DNA of 64,000 nucleotides, taken from assembly GCA_943735955.1 (NCBI GenBank), contig OX030959.1:5816241-5880240 (forward strand), written 5' to 3'. Positions 1 to 11,918 of this stretch are shown here, piece after piece. Source of the DNA: Piscicola geometra (taxonomy: Eukaryota > Annelida > Clitellata > Hirudinida > Piscicolidae). The first letter of the stretch is position 1. Each line of letters opens with the position of its first letter. Position numbers and translations under genes: made by a program. Below the pieces are notes generated by a model. That model was given only the letters and a program-made list of their open reading frames with translations, did not search any database and was not told the DNA's origin.

Positions 1-241
1 ACCATGGTAGATAAATACAAAAATAATTCTAAGAATAATTCAGAAATTTATAATAGCAACAATAACTATAATAATAATAATTACAATGAAACCAACATCA
101 ACAATATTAATAACAATAACCCTATAGAACGTATTAATAATAGAAATAGTAAAAATGGTTATAACGACACTCATAATCACCTTACTAGTAACCAAGACAA
201 CAGTTGTACCTCTGATTATACCAGTCAAGAAAATAATTATG

Positions 242-273
<32 letters not shown>

Positions 274-3200
274 GATAATAATATTGAAAGTAATCAAACT
301 AATTTACAAAACCATCATGTCCAAAATGAAAATGTCAAAGAGCAAAAGTCAACAATACAGGTGGATTAGTTATGATGTTTGCTCTTGAGAATAAAAATGT
401 ATTTTTATGGATTTTAATATCAGTTCCAAGTATACATAATGAGCTGTCAGAAAAAGAATATAAGCAATAAATGAATATTAATAAAAATAAAACAAACCAT
501 ATTAAACCCTTTTACCCTTCAAAGGCGTGTGTCAACGTCATCCTATTGGACGGCAAACAAAAGTGCCTCTACGTCACGAGCGAAACGACGATTGGTCAGT
601 TGTGCGAGCACGTGATCAAGGATCATCTCATCTTGACCAATAAGAACTCTTTCACGCTCTGGGAAGTGCAGCCCGATCTCTTCATTGGTCAGGGGGTTTT
701 GGGTCTTGGACACGTTTTCAATGTAGGAATACTTTTATCTGGTTTTAATTGGAGATTTGGATTTTTGTATATTTTATAGATTAATTTGTATTATATAAAA
801 ATAGTTTTAAATTGAGGAAGTTTGGCTAAAACTTATCATATATGCGCTTTAGACTAGCATTGGCATTTGAATTGCTTTGAACTCAGTCTACGAAATGTCA
901 AAAAATTTTTTTTTTGTTTTTAGATTTTAAACACTCTTAGACTAAAAGTCTTAGTTGACGAAAAGCAGATCAAAGAAAAGTTGCTTGATACAAATTGAGT
1001 TGATGACCTAGATATTTTGAAACAAAAGCTCTAGTATTGATATTTTAAAAATAATTTTAAATATATAAAATTCAAAATAAAATAGGACTATTTTCTATTG
1101 AATCTTTTTAATGATTCTATTATTGTGAGAATATGTTCATAATAACGTGATTACAGAACTTTAAAATTTTATTTCATAAATTTCCTAAAACTTGATTTTC
1201 TCTGTTTAAAACTTTTTCAGTAAACTATTTAGTTTTAAAATTCTACTTTAGAGATATTTGTTCTAAGAATCTTTTTATTATTTTGCCCTAGTAACATGCT
1301 CTTTGAAAGAATGCTTAGGGGTTGAATAAAACATTTTCTCAAACTTTCTTTTTTTGTTTCAATAAACTTAAAAATATGAAAATTAAGATTTTATATTTTA
1401 TCATTTAAATAATAAATGAATTTATTTATTCATCCTTCTTTACATTCATGCATATTCTTTTCTTTCATTTCAGAGCGATGTTTGGACGACAGGATGTTGG
1501 TTTTGAGTGACGTGGTTGACACGTGGTCAAAGACGTCCAACAATCAACTAGTCATGAAGGCCCTCTCACCCAAGAAGGCCCCGTCTGTTCTCAAGGTGTG
1601 TGGGGGGATTGGGTGGTTGATGGTGGGTGGGTTAATTAATCAATAAATTTTTTTTGAAAACTGTAATCAAACAAATTAATTTTAATCCTTATTGATTAGA
1701 GTGAGTTGGAAAGCAATCTGCACGTGAAAGTTGAGGATAAAAAGTCTTGGAAAAGTTATCTGTTTGTCTTGAAGAAGGATGGCATTTACTATTATCCAAA
1801 AGAAAAAGCAAAAGTGAGTTTGATTAAATTAAATTTTAAAAAATTAAAATTAAACATAAAACATTCACAGACTCCATCAGATCTACAACGCTATTGTTTT
1901 TTGACCGCTTCGAAAATGGAATGTTTCTTGCCTGTTGGGTGGAAGAAGAAGTTCAAAGCTCCTTCAAGCATTGGCTTTGCTGTCAAGGTTTTTTTAAACT
2001 TAGAAATATTGAAAAAAGTCATGAAATTAGAGGATTAGTCTTTTTGGCAGACTTTTAATTTTTTTGTTTTAAGGTTTTTTATTGCGTTTAAAACTTATTT
2101 TTTTATATAAATAGAATTCCGATAAAAGATGTTTTTGATCTCTTGAAAGTCACTTTTTTTAAAAATTGAAAATATAAATTAAGCTTTAATTCAACTTTAT
2201 TCACTTCCAGACCACCGGCCAAGACTCCTTGAAAGAATTAAAAATGTTTTGCGCTGAGAACGAATCGCTGCAGGCTATATGGATGGCTGCGATTTCTGAT
2301 ATATTGGTAGGTCAACCGCTAAATTAAATAATTAAATTAAATTAGAATTTTATAAATATTTAATTAATTTTTTCAATCAAAAAATGACTATCCTTCATTC
2401 AACAAAAGACACCAAAAGTTCTCGACCCATCGGATCTTCTCTTGGAAAATAAAAGTCTCTCAGCCAGCTCTTCAGCCACTCAAGATTCGAACCATTTGAC
2501 AACTCCACTTCAACCCCCACAAGTTCAAAAACCAAATCTTCAAAGACACTACTCCGAGCGCAGACCCCCTAACTACACCGACGATGCAAATCTTTACTCC
2601 GAGCCCTTTGAGACGTATCAAAATGGTCACAACCGCAAGTCATCGAACGCTTCTTCAAATCTTTCGAGACCTGAGCTGGAAATGGGAATGACAAGTCCAT
2701 CATTGAAAAAGGTCGCAAATCTGCCCATCACGACAGGCACTACGAAGCTTTTGCAGTCGATGCAACAGACCAGTCTCAACCCGTGCATGACTCTACCCAA
2801 AGAGTTCAACAAGGAATCTTCAAAAAGGAACGTACAAAACGACTACACACCATCGCCAACGCATCACAAGTCACAAAATATTCCCAAAACTCTTCCAAAG
2901 CCCACCAAACCCCCCTCCAGTCAGCAAAACTCTCCGCAACACAGACCTCAAAACAAGCTTCAAAATCTCAAACAACAACTCTCATCGCTCCCACTCTCAG
3001 ATTCGCCTCCACAGTCGTACAACACGCTTCCATCTCCTTCGAAGTCAAGAGCTCTGCCACCCGCCCCTCCGAAGCGAGACCAGAGCACCCGACTGAGTAG
3101 TCAAGACAGTCTATACAACACCCTCGGCAAAAGAAACACATACAGTAACACCAACAACCACAACGACGGCAACATTTATTACAGCACTCCTGGCAGCAAC

Positions 3201-3627
3201 TACGACATCTACGGCAGATGCAACAACCACTACGACACTCCCAACAACCTTCGAAACAGCCTACAACAAAACCAGCAAAATTACCACCAAAGCACCCACA
3301 ACAACCACAACTACGTACAAACGCAAAACTTTCTTCTCAATATGAACAGAGCTCTGGGTCAAAAGAGGACGTTAGGAGCGGATGGCTTCCAAAAGATGGC
3401 ACTTCCTCTCGCTCCTCCGCCTTCATTCTCCTCTGAAGGATCCTACCTCGACACTGGTGAGAACTGATGAATTTATAAAATAACTAAAATTTAATAAATT
3501 ATTAAATAAATGTAATTTTTAGGAAAAAATCTCATTTTATTCAGGATCCCTACCGCCGCCACCCGCTGAGCTCCTATCTGAATTGAAATACGTTCAAGCT
3601 GGTCACTGCAACTACCCTGTGTACTGA
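1..3627 (+). CDS. RA-PH adaptor, MRL family (MIG-10/RIAM/lamellipodin-like), 5' partial
   Basis: Exons read as 1-360, 525-687, 1474-1595, 1700-1813, 1871-1987, 2211-2306, 2409-3456 and 3545-3627; all phases agree and about 700 residues are visible. Exon 1 is open at the window edge and Asn-rich. Exons 2-3 encode a Ras-association domain (VNVILLDGKQKCLYV, then WEVQPDLFIERCLDD). Exons 4-6 encode a PH domain (KKSWKSYLFVLKKDGIYYY, WKKKFKAP, ELKMFCAENESLQAIW). The large exon 7 is Pro/Ser/Gln/Asn-rich. The C-terminus carries SLPPPPAELL, which fits a class I EVH1 (Ena/VASP) ligand. Known for the family: MRL proteins link Ras/Rap and phosphoinositides at the membrane to actin regulators. The RA-PH core also resembles Grb7/10/14, and the PH end is if anything closer to Grb, but no SH2 domain follows, which favours MRL. 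Role at the leading edge is inferred. Confidence 0.8.
239..282 (+). repeat. (AAT)n microsatellite coding poly-Asn
   Basis: An AAT-repeat tract lies in the first visible exon of the MRL-type gene and is read as consecutive Asn residues, part of a wider Asn-rich segment (1-282). Confidence 0.85.
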
Positions 3628-4817
3628 AGGTGCTGGTGTACATCATCTACAATGAAAAAAAAGAATTTTAAAAAAACCTTTTGCGAGTTTGGCGCTAGAG
3701 TGTTGAAAAAAGTCTTAAAATTCGACTGCTTGTTGATTATGATATAATTTTGACAATTTAGCCGTTTGAAATGTAGTTTCTAAGACTAACATTTTGAAAT
3801 AGGAATGTCTAAGTCTATATGAATAAATTTATATTGCAAAGTAATCTTAGAAACTGAATTTCAACTGGCTCAGTCCTCAAATTCAACTTTAACCTTTCAT
3901 TATCGTCTTTGTCCATTGGTGCTGATCCTTTGTAAAGAACTTTTAGTTCTTGAGAAGTATTACATTTTAAAATAAACAAACGGCAGTAGATTCAAATTCT
4001 TTTACATTTTTCACTTCATTTATTGCATATTTTCTAAATGCGCACCAGAGGCACTTTGATACTCATTGTTGAAACGCCTGTTTGTTTGAAAAGCTGATAA
4101 ATCATACAAAACTTTGTCTCAAATGTATAGATTGAGTGACATTTCTTGCGGTATATTTTGATATATATGACATGGATTCTTCTATCGATGTTTTATTATG
4201 AAGTCTATACGTGAAATAAAATTAAATAATAATCTCCATTGATTATTTTAAACGTCAATTAAAACTTTGTATGGTATTTTTATGTAAGGCTTACATTTAA
4301 TGATATTATTTTAACAATAAACGCAAACTTCTAACATTTTACTCTCAAATTCAATCAATATGGTTAATTCAATGTTTGATAAAATATTTGACAGTTTAAA
4401 TTGTATAATACTTTATCTTATTGATATTAGAGTTGGTAAAGTATAATTAATAATTTTTTAAATTTTTAAATAGCGCGTGAAATTGAAATAAATGTGTAAA
4501 TTTATTATTCATAATCTAGTCTTGTTTTGTGGTTGATTACAAATATTTATAAACTTCGTTTTAAATGCTTTTTGAAGTTTAATATAAATTTTAATAAATC
4601 TTATTGTGAACTTATCACAATGTTTTTACTTTTGTTTTTTATATTAAAGGGGTTAATTCAAAGGGGGTTTAGTTTAGTTTAGGGAGTTTAGCCACCACAG
4701 AACTTTGAACTCCTATATAAGTCTATGAGTGAAAGTTAAAATAATTTCAACACTCTAAAAAGTGAAAAATTATTGTTTATTTCAAACGGATATAGATTTA
4801 AAACTACACCAAAACTT
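3628..4817. other. Intergenic interval between two convergent genes
   Basis: AT-rich sequence between the stop codon of the MRL-type gene and that of NSUN7. It should hold both 3' UTRs. AATAAA occurs at 3822-3827 (+) for the first gene. On the minus strand AATAAA lies at 4781-4776, 37 nt past the NSUN7 stop. No other coding sequence was seen. Confidence 0.6.
4776..4781 (-). terminator. Polyadenylation signal of NSUN7
   Basis: TTTATT on the plus strand gives AATAAA on the minus strand, 37 nt after the TAG at 4818-4820. Position fits a short 3' UTR; not proven. Confidence 0.5.
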
Positions 4818-7800
4818 CTACTTATCCTTCACGATGATTCCCTTAGCAGCAGCTCTTGCTAAGATGTTCTTTGCCACTTCTTGAGGGTCTTCTGCCTGAA
4901 AAAAAGTAAAAAAACTTTCAGATTTTCAAACAAACACTTAACTACCATTTAAAAAATGATTTGAAATATTAAAAACCACTAAAAAAATCATTCAAAAACT
5001 ACTAAAAATATTAAGTCACCCAAAAACAACCACTTTGCAACCACCTCTCGACTGACTACAGCGACGAAGCAAGCACTGGTGGTGATGCAGGAATCAAAGA
5101 GCAGATGCTTTCCATTCAACGGAGAATCATTTTCAACGTCTGCCTCCGAAAACTTTAATCCTTTTTAAGATTTTCGAAAATAACATTGAAGTTGAAAAAG
5201 TTTGAAAGACGAGGTTTCAATGAGATTATGATTTGAGGTTTTTTAGTCTAGACAAAAAAATTATAAAAGTCTGGTTTTGAAGTATATAAAAGAAGGGACT
5301 AAATAAGTGATACAATTCAAATGTAGTCACCAGGGGGCGTTATTTTGTACGGTCTTCCTGTGAGCTGAGTGGAGTTGAAGTTGTCGACTACTTCTTGGAT
5401 GAATGCTTCATTCTCGCTGGGAAAGACTGAACGGGTGCAGTAAACAAGGGTCTGAAGGCAAGGAACTGTTGATAAACAGGTTAGGAGTGGAAAAACGTGA
5501 AATTTGCTAATAAATTAAAGGTTAATTAACGTTGGATTTGATGATGAATAAACTATTGTAATTCACTTTAATAATTTAAAGCTTATAAGTTTTAAATATT
5601 TAATTTTTTATATTTTTAAATTGGAAAAAAATTCCACAAAAAATCTATAGGTTTTTTAATTATAACTTGAACACTAAGTTTCAGATACAAATTGAAAAAG
5701 CTTTTTCAGATTTTTAACTAATTATGCGTACACATGAGGGCGTGGTTGAGAATGGCTTGGTTGGTGGCCTTGATGTAATCCAGTTTGGTGTTGTCTGTGA
5801 AACCTCCAGATAGATCGCTGAGAATGCTCGAATCTTGCATTGAAAGCATTGTATGCATAAATGTGAAAGTTTTCAACTAAATTATTCAATTTGTAAAAAC
5901 AAACTTACAAGTTTCAAAGTCGTAATCTGAAATTATTCAGAAAAAGTATTTAATAACAATTTGTTTTTCTTGCAAACAGGTAATCCTAAAACTCTAAATC
6001 TTAATTTGAAATAATATTCTTCATGGAAGGCACATGGCAAAGTACCCAGTCCTTCCGACACGATGAAGTTTACAGCGTCAATTACGCCACTCTTGGTGCA
6101 TACAGCATTTACGTAGATAACCTGGATGATGATAATTATAATGATGATGATGATGGTGATGATGATGTTGATGGTGATGATGATGATAATGATAATGATT
6201 CTTGGACGCAGTCACTTTGATGTTCTTAAAGGGCTCCAGGTCGTAGTTTGTCTCCAAAAAATTGTCTTCTCTTACGCTCACCATTTCTGAAAATATGGAA
6301 TCGGACTTTTATTAAGAATTACGATCAAGAAAAACTTTAAGAAATATAAATATAGATATATAAAAACTTAATAAAAATGTATTTAATGTTCAAATAACTA
6401 AGATAAGAAGTAACTGACTAGACGCTCCCAAGAGACGGAGGTTTCTTTGGCATTGTCGAATTTGCTTTTCTGAGGTGACTCCAAAGGCATAAATGACGGA
6501 AAAAGAGGTTTGAGACGAAGATGCTGGATTCAAGAGGGAAATGGTCGGTGGCTTCGATGAAGAAGATGAGTGCATGAGTGAGGCGAGATGCGAAACCGAG
6601 ATTGCCATGTCGACGTTGATGAAAACCACGTCATCTTCGTCGCCAAGCACCGCATGCAAGGCTGTAATGCCGATGCTGCTGGACTTGTCCTGCAAGAGGA
6701 ATTAGCGAATTGATTGAATATGAGACGTGAATTTGAGTAAAATGGAAAGAGAGGGTTTCCAAAAGATTTGGTAATTTTTAGTGAGCTTTTAGCTGCGAGA
6801 AAAACAGTAAGTGAGTTGTTTCAACGGTTCGTTGAAACTAAAAGGAATAAACATTTTGCAAAAAATTATTTGGACTAGATCCACAAACCTGCATCACCAG
6901 CATTTTCTGGACCACCAGATCACTCCGTTCAAGACTGTTCAGCTGGTTGGAGTGGAAGAACAAAACGTCATTGCAGTGGTCGTCGGACAAAAAGTAGTTT
7001 TCCTTGATGATTATGCTGTTGTTGTTGCTGTTGCCGCTGCTGTTGCTGCTGTTGCCACTGTTGTTGTTGCTGCTGTTGTTGTTGCTGTTGTTGTTGTTGT
7101 TGCTGTTGCCGCTGTTGTTGTTGCCGCTGTTGTTGTTGATGTTGTTGCTGTTGATGTTGATGTTGTTGCTTTTACTGTCAGCTTCGCTAGTTGCTGGATC
7201 GCTTCTCTCTATATTACCATTGTTATTCTTGACGACAGAAACGTCTTTTTCAATCATTTCGTTGATATTCATGCAAAGGTCATCTTCCTTGAAACTTACT
7301 AAGTTTCTAACACTGAAGCCACTTAGTTCTGTATAACCGTCTCTTACTAAGATCTCTTTCACTCTTTGGAGACTAAAATATAGAATTGATTCTTAAAATA
7401 ATTTTTTTATATATAAAATGTAAAATAAATATTTATCTCAAACGCAAAACACACTGATAAAAACGGATAAATATGTTTACCTCTTTTAATTAAAAAAATA
7501 TGTTTAAAAAAAATCAAAAAATGAAAATGACTTAACTCTGTTTTGAAAGAGTTGACCCAGCAAGACACCAGCAGCTCAGAGGCGATCTTGTCATTCTTCC
7601 TGACCGACTCAGGCAGGAAGGCGTCCAGACTCAAGACACAGCCTGAGATGCGACACCTCGCATGCGAAAGAGGGTTTTAATTCTAAAAGCTTATTAAGTA
7701 GATTATTTTTATGGTTTTCATATCATAAAAAAATATTTTTTAATATTTAAAACTGATCAAATAACTGAAAAGTTACTTATAATTCTTAATGGTCTTGAAG

Positions 7801-9116
7801 CTCATCCGGGTTTACACCACGATTATACTATTTGTCGTTGTATTGTTTTGTATTGTTTAAACCATCAAATCTTCACTTGGCAAGGGCCGATGCGAGCTTG
7901 GACTTGTGTTTGTAGACAGCCACTTCGACAGAGATGAACACCTCATCAGAATCCATCTCAAGTTTCTTTTGAAAGTTTCTTTCGACGTAATCACAAGCCA
8001 CCAACATCACTTCAGCCTCCAAGTCTTTCAACTTTGGGAGAGTTTAAAGTTACTTTTCTTAGTTGATTTCATATTATTTATTATTTTTGCTTAATTATAA
8101 GTTTTAAGCGCATTTTAAACGTTTTAATTTGTTGAAATACAACATAATTTAACTTTAAATGCTTTAAAATAGAATCAAATACTTCAGGGCAGTGATCAAA
8201 AAACTTGGAGCTTTTGAGCATTGTCTTTAAATATTTTTCGTCTGGATAAATAAGTTGTTTAATCTGTTGAATAGACCGGTAAAACCTATAATTTCCACAA
8301 AAAAACATCTTAATATATTAAACAATTGAAAAGCTTCGAAATTTTGATAAAATGGAATGAAAAAATTAATACGAAGCTCGAAAGTAAAACTCACATTTGA
8401 GGGTTTGAAACACCAGTCTGAAGGAGAGTCTCTTAGTAATCTCTGGTTCACGTTCATCATCTTCATCATCTTCATGATAATCATCATTAACAGCTCCATC
8501 ACTTATATCATTATCACTATCTTTAATTGGGTCTTCATTATAATTCTCAGTAGAATGTGCGGCAGTATGACTTTTGAGGCTGGCTTTAAGGTTTTCATTT
8601 TTTGTTGCACTACCACGACCTTTTCCACTGAGATTCTCATTCACTTTCCCACTGGTCTTTTTCTTGCTACTTTCAGCCCGTTCGATACTTCCATCTTCAG
8701 TATTTTTCTTCTTGTCTCTATCGTTATTAATTGCTCGGTACACCTGAGAAGCCAATCGGTAGGCTTTGTGGTCATATTTGCACGGCTAAAAAAGGATGAA
8801 ATATTTCATTAAATAAATTATTGAAAAAATATTATTTTTTAAATACTAATAAATTATATTTTAAAGCTCTATGACTTGATTTGATTGATATGACAAACTG
8901 AAATATATTGGCCTAGCCTTTTTTGAACGAATTTACTCTCTTTGAAACTATTAAAAAAATTCTAACCGCATAAATAAAGAGTGGTTTGATGGTGGTTTTA
9001 TAGGAGGGCGTATTTTTGTTTTGAGGCAAACAAAGACTAGGTGGCTTGAGGTTCTGTTGACCAAAAGTCGAGAAAAAGGGCTTTTTAACGACATCATCGT
9101 TGTCGTCTTCGTTCAT
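4818..9116 (-). CDS. NSUN7: NSUN7-like RNA methyltransferase-family protein
   Basis: Exons (minus): 9116-8967, 8785-8373, 8285-8141, 8031-7877, 7656-7537, 7372-6889, 6689-6419, 6286-6216, 6121-6046, 5926-5909 (18-nt microexon), 5833-5732, 5465-5331, 5160-5045, 4895-4818; about 777 aa. Blocks recalling NSUN7: LPESVRKNDKIAS, DKSSSIGITALHAVLGDEDD, SGVIDAVNFIVSE, VYCTRSVFPSENEAF, ITTSACFVAVVSRE and the tail ILARAAAKGI. Known family: Nol1/Nop2/SUN m5C RNA methyltransferases; NSUN7 has a degenerate SAM motif and is linked to mouse sperm motility. Here the SAM loop region reads VDMAISVSHLASLM, motif IV keeps Cys (NAVCTKSG), and the motif VI TC pair is TR. Exon 6 has a long Asn/Ser insertion. The junction of exons 2 and 3 is the least certain: a stronger GT donor at 8394 does not keep the frame with the acceptor used. 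Catalysis is doubtful; a binding or scaffold role is inference. Confidence 0.9.
6131..6203 (+). repeat. GAT-rich repeat in NSUN7 intron 8
   Basis: Imperfect GAT triplets fill most of the 94-bp intron between exons 8 and 9. On the coding strand they form an ATC tract running up to the acceptor at 6122. Confidence 0.85.
7008..7172 (-). repeat. AAC/AGC repeat coding an Asn/Ser-rich insertion in NSUN7
   Basis: The plus strand reads GTT/GCT repeats. In NSUN7 exon 6 (minus) this gives a run of more than 50 mostly Asn residues interrupted by Ser and Gly. It falls between conserved blocks (VKEILVRDGYTELSGF before, LFFHSNQLNSLERSDLV after), so it is a loop insertion and not an end extension. The frame stays open across it. 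Confidence 0.85.
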
Positions 9117-10022
9117 TCTTCGGGATTTTTTTAAAGAACTATAAAATATTTAAAAAAAATAAAATTTCCCTTAAAAAACTTTATTTTCAATGGCTTTTTT
9201 TGTATGTTGAGTTAACTAAGAGTAATATCTAAATTAAAATAATGAACATTTTAAACTGATTAATTAAAAATTACAAACTATTTACTTTTTCTCATTAATC
9301 TTTCTTAACCTACGTTTATCTCTTCAGATATCATTTAAGTATACCATGGAAACAACACCTCGTACCAACTGACCTTGGAACGTTTCCAATGCAAATTATC
9401 TCCACATGCTTTGGTGCAGTGAATTATTGAAAAGATCCATTAAAGGTTTTATAGGGATTTAATAGTTTTCACTCTGATTAGAGGTTTTCTTCTTTTGGGG
9501 GAAAAATATCTGTTTAAAAAATACAATAAAGGGTGTTCTACAAATGAGATCTTAGCCATAGTGGTTGTGAATATTTTAATATTTCTTTTTTTCCAAAATA
9601 TTTAATGCAAACTATGGACATTCTTCAAACTATAATCCTCAAAATCTTATTATTTTATATATATATTTTTATATAGAATATCATAAATTATTTAGCATTA
9701 CTCACACTCCTTTAATGGTGTTACTGATTGTAAGATATTGATTCATATTGCATATTCCATCTGAATATAAAATGATCGTCTTTCATGAATAAAAAAATAC
9801 TTATTTATTATTTTATCTTCAAAATAAAGGTCCTTAATGAAAAGTCTAGTTTTCTGGAAATTGCATTTTTTACGTCATTCTCTATTCTATAAACAAGAAG
9901 AGGCTTTAAAATCTTTTTTAAAGTGTAACTTGTTTTTATATTTTCAAAATATTTTCTTTACAATTTTGGGTTTAAATTTTATTTCAAAAAATAGTTAATC
10001 TGTAGGAATTTTGTAAAAATCA
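9117..10022. promoter_or_regulatory. Divergent promoter interval, NSUN7 / CNBD2-like gene 1
   Basis: 906 bp separate the NSUN7 start (minus) from the start of the first CNBD2-like gene (plus). The interval is AT-rich and no ORF or known site was recognised. It must hold the 5' ends of both genes unless non-coding first exons lie elsewhere. A bidirectional promoter is inferred from geometry only. Confidence 0.4.
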
Positions 10023-11660
10023 TTGACCATGTACAAGATAAGCACACTGGAAAAGTCCATTTACCTCTTGAAAAGAAGTGACAAGCTTCAAGCTAAAATA
10101 GAAGAGTTTTTGTGTGATATCAACTCAAATGACCAACTCAGAGAGTACAATCACAAACAACTAACTTTTAATAACTACCGTGAAAACGTTAGAGATATGA
10201 GGCGCCAGGTAGCTAACAAGATGGAGCGAAGGAAGAATGCTGCAATTCCAACAAAAATAGTTCCAGACAAAAGAAATGCAAAGCCATTTCAAGTCAATGA
10301 ATTTCGTAAGCTACCTAATGAAGTGATGTGGTTAAACGTGGTGAGACATATTGTTCTGATTTTGTCAGCCTACACCGCCATGAAAAGGACTTTGGTGAGA
10401 GGTGAAAAAATCACGAAAAGTATGATAAAGCGAGAATATCAAGCTCGAACTGGATTCACGTCTTTGAGTTTCAACCCTGAAATCTACAAAAGCAGTAAGT
10501 ACGCCAAAGTGAACCCTCTGATTATATCTATTTGTAAGTTATCTTCTGCTTCGAGAAGCGAGAAAGATTTGCAGCATATTTATTCAGCGCTAAGCGAGTT
10601 TCCCATCTTCATACACAACTTCACCGGAAAGGAGCGTTGGGCATTCTGCAAGCACGTGGAATACAAGAGCATTGAAGAAAATAGAATGATATCAAAAGGT
10701 GGTCGCACACCCTTGAACGTCTATTTCATATTTTCTGGGAATGTATCGGTTTTCAACAGCGTAGATGAAGAAGATGAAGATATTGTGACGGAAAGTCAAA
10801 AGACAATCAGTCTTACTAAAGGCTCCTACTTCGGGCATAAAAATAAAACGGATCTGAGTGTTACTTCAACCGATTGTGAATTCCTTACAATAAACAGAGT
10901 TATGTTTAACAAACTAGGACTAGAAAGGCCTTTTGAGCAAGAAAAAGAAACAAAGTTTAACTTTTTTCGAAACTGGCCGCCTCTGTATAGCTGGTCGGAC
11001 AACGCCATTTATGATTTGGTTCATTTTAGTTTCTTTGACAACCTCCAGAATGATAAGTTGGTTTTAAAAGACAGCGAAGAGTATGGTGCAAAGCATATTT
11101 GGTTCGTTGTAAGTGGTACAATGGATATCGTGAAGATTGCCTACATTGATGCGTGGAAAAAAAGCAGAAAAACATTAGTTCTCCCAAGGCTCCCAAAACG
11201 TAAAACTATTGTTCAAAAAGAAAATGTCGTTTCAAAATGCAGAAACCAGAAGATTTTTATTGAAAGTGACCTGCTTGATGCGTCTAGTTCATTTTTCAGG
11301 TTGACTCAGCAACCAACCTTTCTTTTCAGTCAACCTACGTTGAATGAGAAACCCGTTTTTATAAAAGTCAAGCGGATGAAGCCGAATGAATGTTACGGAC
11401 TTGGGAAACTCAAAATGGCGTCTCTCGAAGATCACACTGGAAGATTCTGTTTGATCGGCAACAAATGTGCCTTCATTCAAACGCCCGTGGTGAAGTTGAA
11501 AGAGTTAATCGCCGTTCTGGGTATTGATATGAAATTGCTGAAAGAGGCGACCTTGCAATTGAGCTCTGACGAAGAATTAGTTAAAATGGTGAAAAATAAA
11601 ATTCTGTATGATGAGTTGGTGGAAAAATATAAAGTGAATATTTATAAAAATAATAAATAA
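10023..11660 (+). CDS. CNBD2-like cyclic nucleotide-binding-domain protein, copy 1
   Basis: Single-exon 545-aa ORF. The N-terminal third is basic and helical-looking (MRRQVANKMERRKNAAIP). Two cNMP-binding-like folds follow. First: VYFIFSGNVSVFNSV, GSYFGHKNKTDLSVTSTD, CEFLTINR, about residues 235-300. Second: the linker FFRNWPPLYSWSDNAIYDL, then IWFVVSGTMDIVK, ending near NECYGLGKL and FCLIGNKCAFI. The phosphate-binding cassette of active domains (GE..AL...PR.A) is not visible in the first fold, so nucleotide binding is doubtful. Known: mouse CNBD2 (CRIS) is needed for sperm function. It lies divergent from NSUN7 and 258 bp upstream of its paralogue. AATAAA overlaps the end of the ORF (11652-11657). 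The family call rests on motif memory; the fold assignment is firmer than the orthology. Confidence 0.8.
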   Translation: MTMYKISTLEKSIYLLKRSDKLQAKIEEFLCDINSNDQLREYNHKQLTFNNYRENVRDMRRQVANKMERRKNAAIPTKIVPDKRNAKPFQVNEFRKLPNEVMWLNVVRHIVLILSAYTAMKRTLVRGEKITKSMIKREYQARTGFTSLSFNPEIYKSSKYAKVNPLIISICKLSSASRSEKDLQHIYSALSEFPIFIHNFTGKERWAFCKHVEYKSIEENRMISKGGRTPLNVYFIFSGNVSVFNSVDEEDEDIVTESQKTISLTKGSYFGHKNKTDLSVTSTDCEFLTINRVMFNKLGLERPFEQEKETKFNFFRNWPPLYSWSDNAIYDLVHFSFFDNLQNDKLVLKDSEEYGAKHIWFVVSGTMDIVKIAYIDAWKKSRKTLVLPRLPKRKTIVQKENVVSKCRNQKIFIESDLLDASSSFFRLTQQPTFLFSQPTLNEKPVFIKVKRMKPNECYGLGKLKMASLEDHTGRFCLIGNKCAFIQTPVVKLKELIAVLGIDMKLLKEATLQLSSDEELVKMVKNKILYDELVEKYKVNIYKNNK

Positions 11661-11918
11661 TTTTTTTATTGTGATGAACAACAGTGAAGATAGAATTAAT
11701 TTAACTATACATTAACAGTTTTTAGCAATCATGAAGTTTCATTTACAGCCAAATTTTGTCAAAATAACGTTTTACTCTTGCTGTCAATAATAATCGAATT
11801 CTTATTTCCATTTGTTGTCTTTTATAACGTCATTTTGTCAACTGTAATAAATTCGAAAGAGTTGTCAATTGAAAAAGTATATTTGGAGCAAAACTTCGAA
11901 TCAAATTTATAAATAGAG
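11661..11918. other. Short spacer between the tandem CNBD2-like genes
   Basis: 258 bp of AT-rich sequence. It must contain the 3' end of copy 1 and the promoter or 5' UTR of copy 2, unless the two are co-transcribed. No specific element recognised. Confidence 0.4.

Noticed and set aside
2783..3100. 105-aa ORF in a second frame of the MRL-type exon 7
   Set aside because: Composition mirrors the Pro/Gln/Ser-rich main frame shifted by one base; the main frame continues through valid splice sites at both ends.
7004..7336. Plus-strand Leu-rich ORF over the CAG/GTT-like repeat
   Set aside because: Antisense of the NSUN7 Asn/Ser insertion; the minus frame is joined to conserved exons by valid splice sites.
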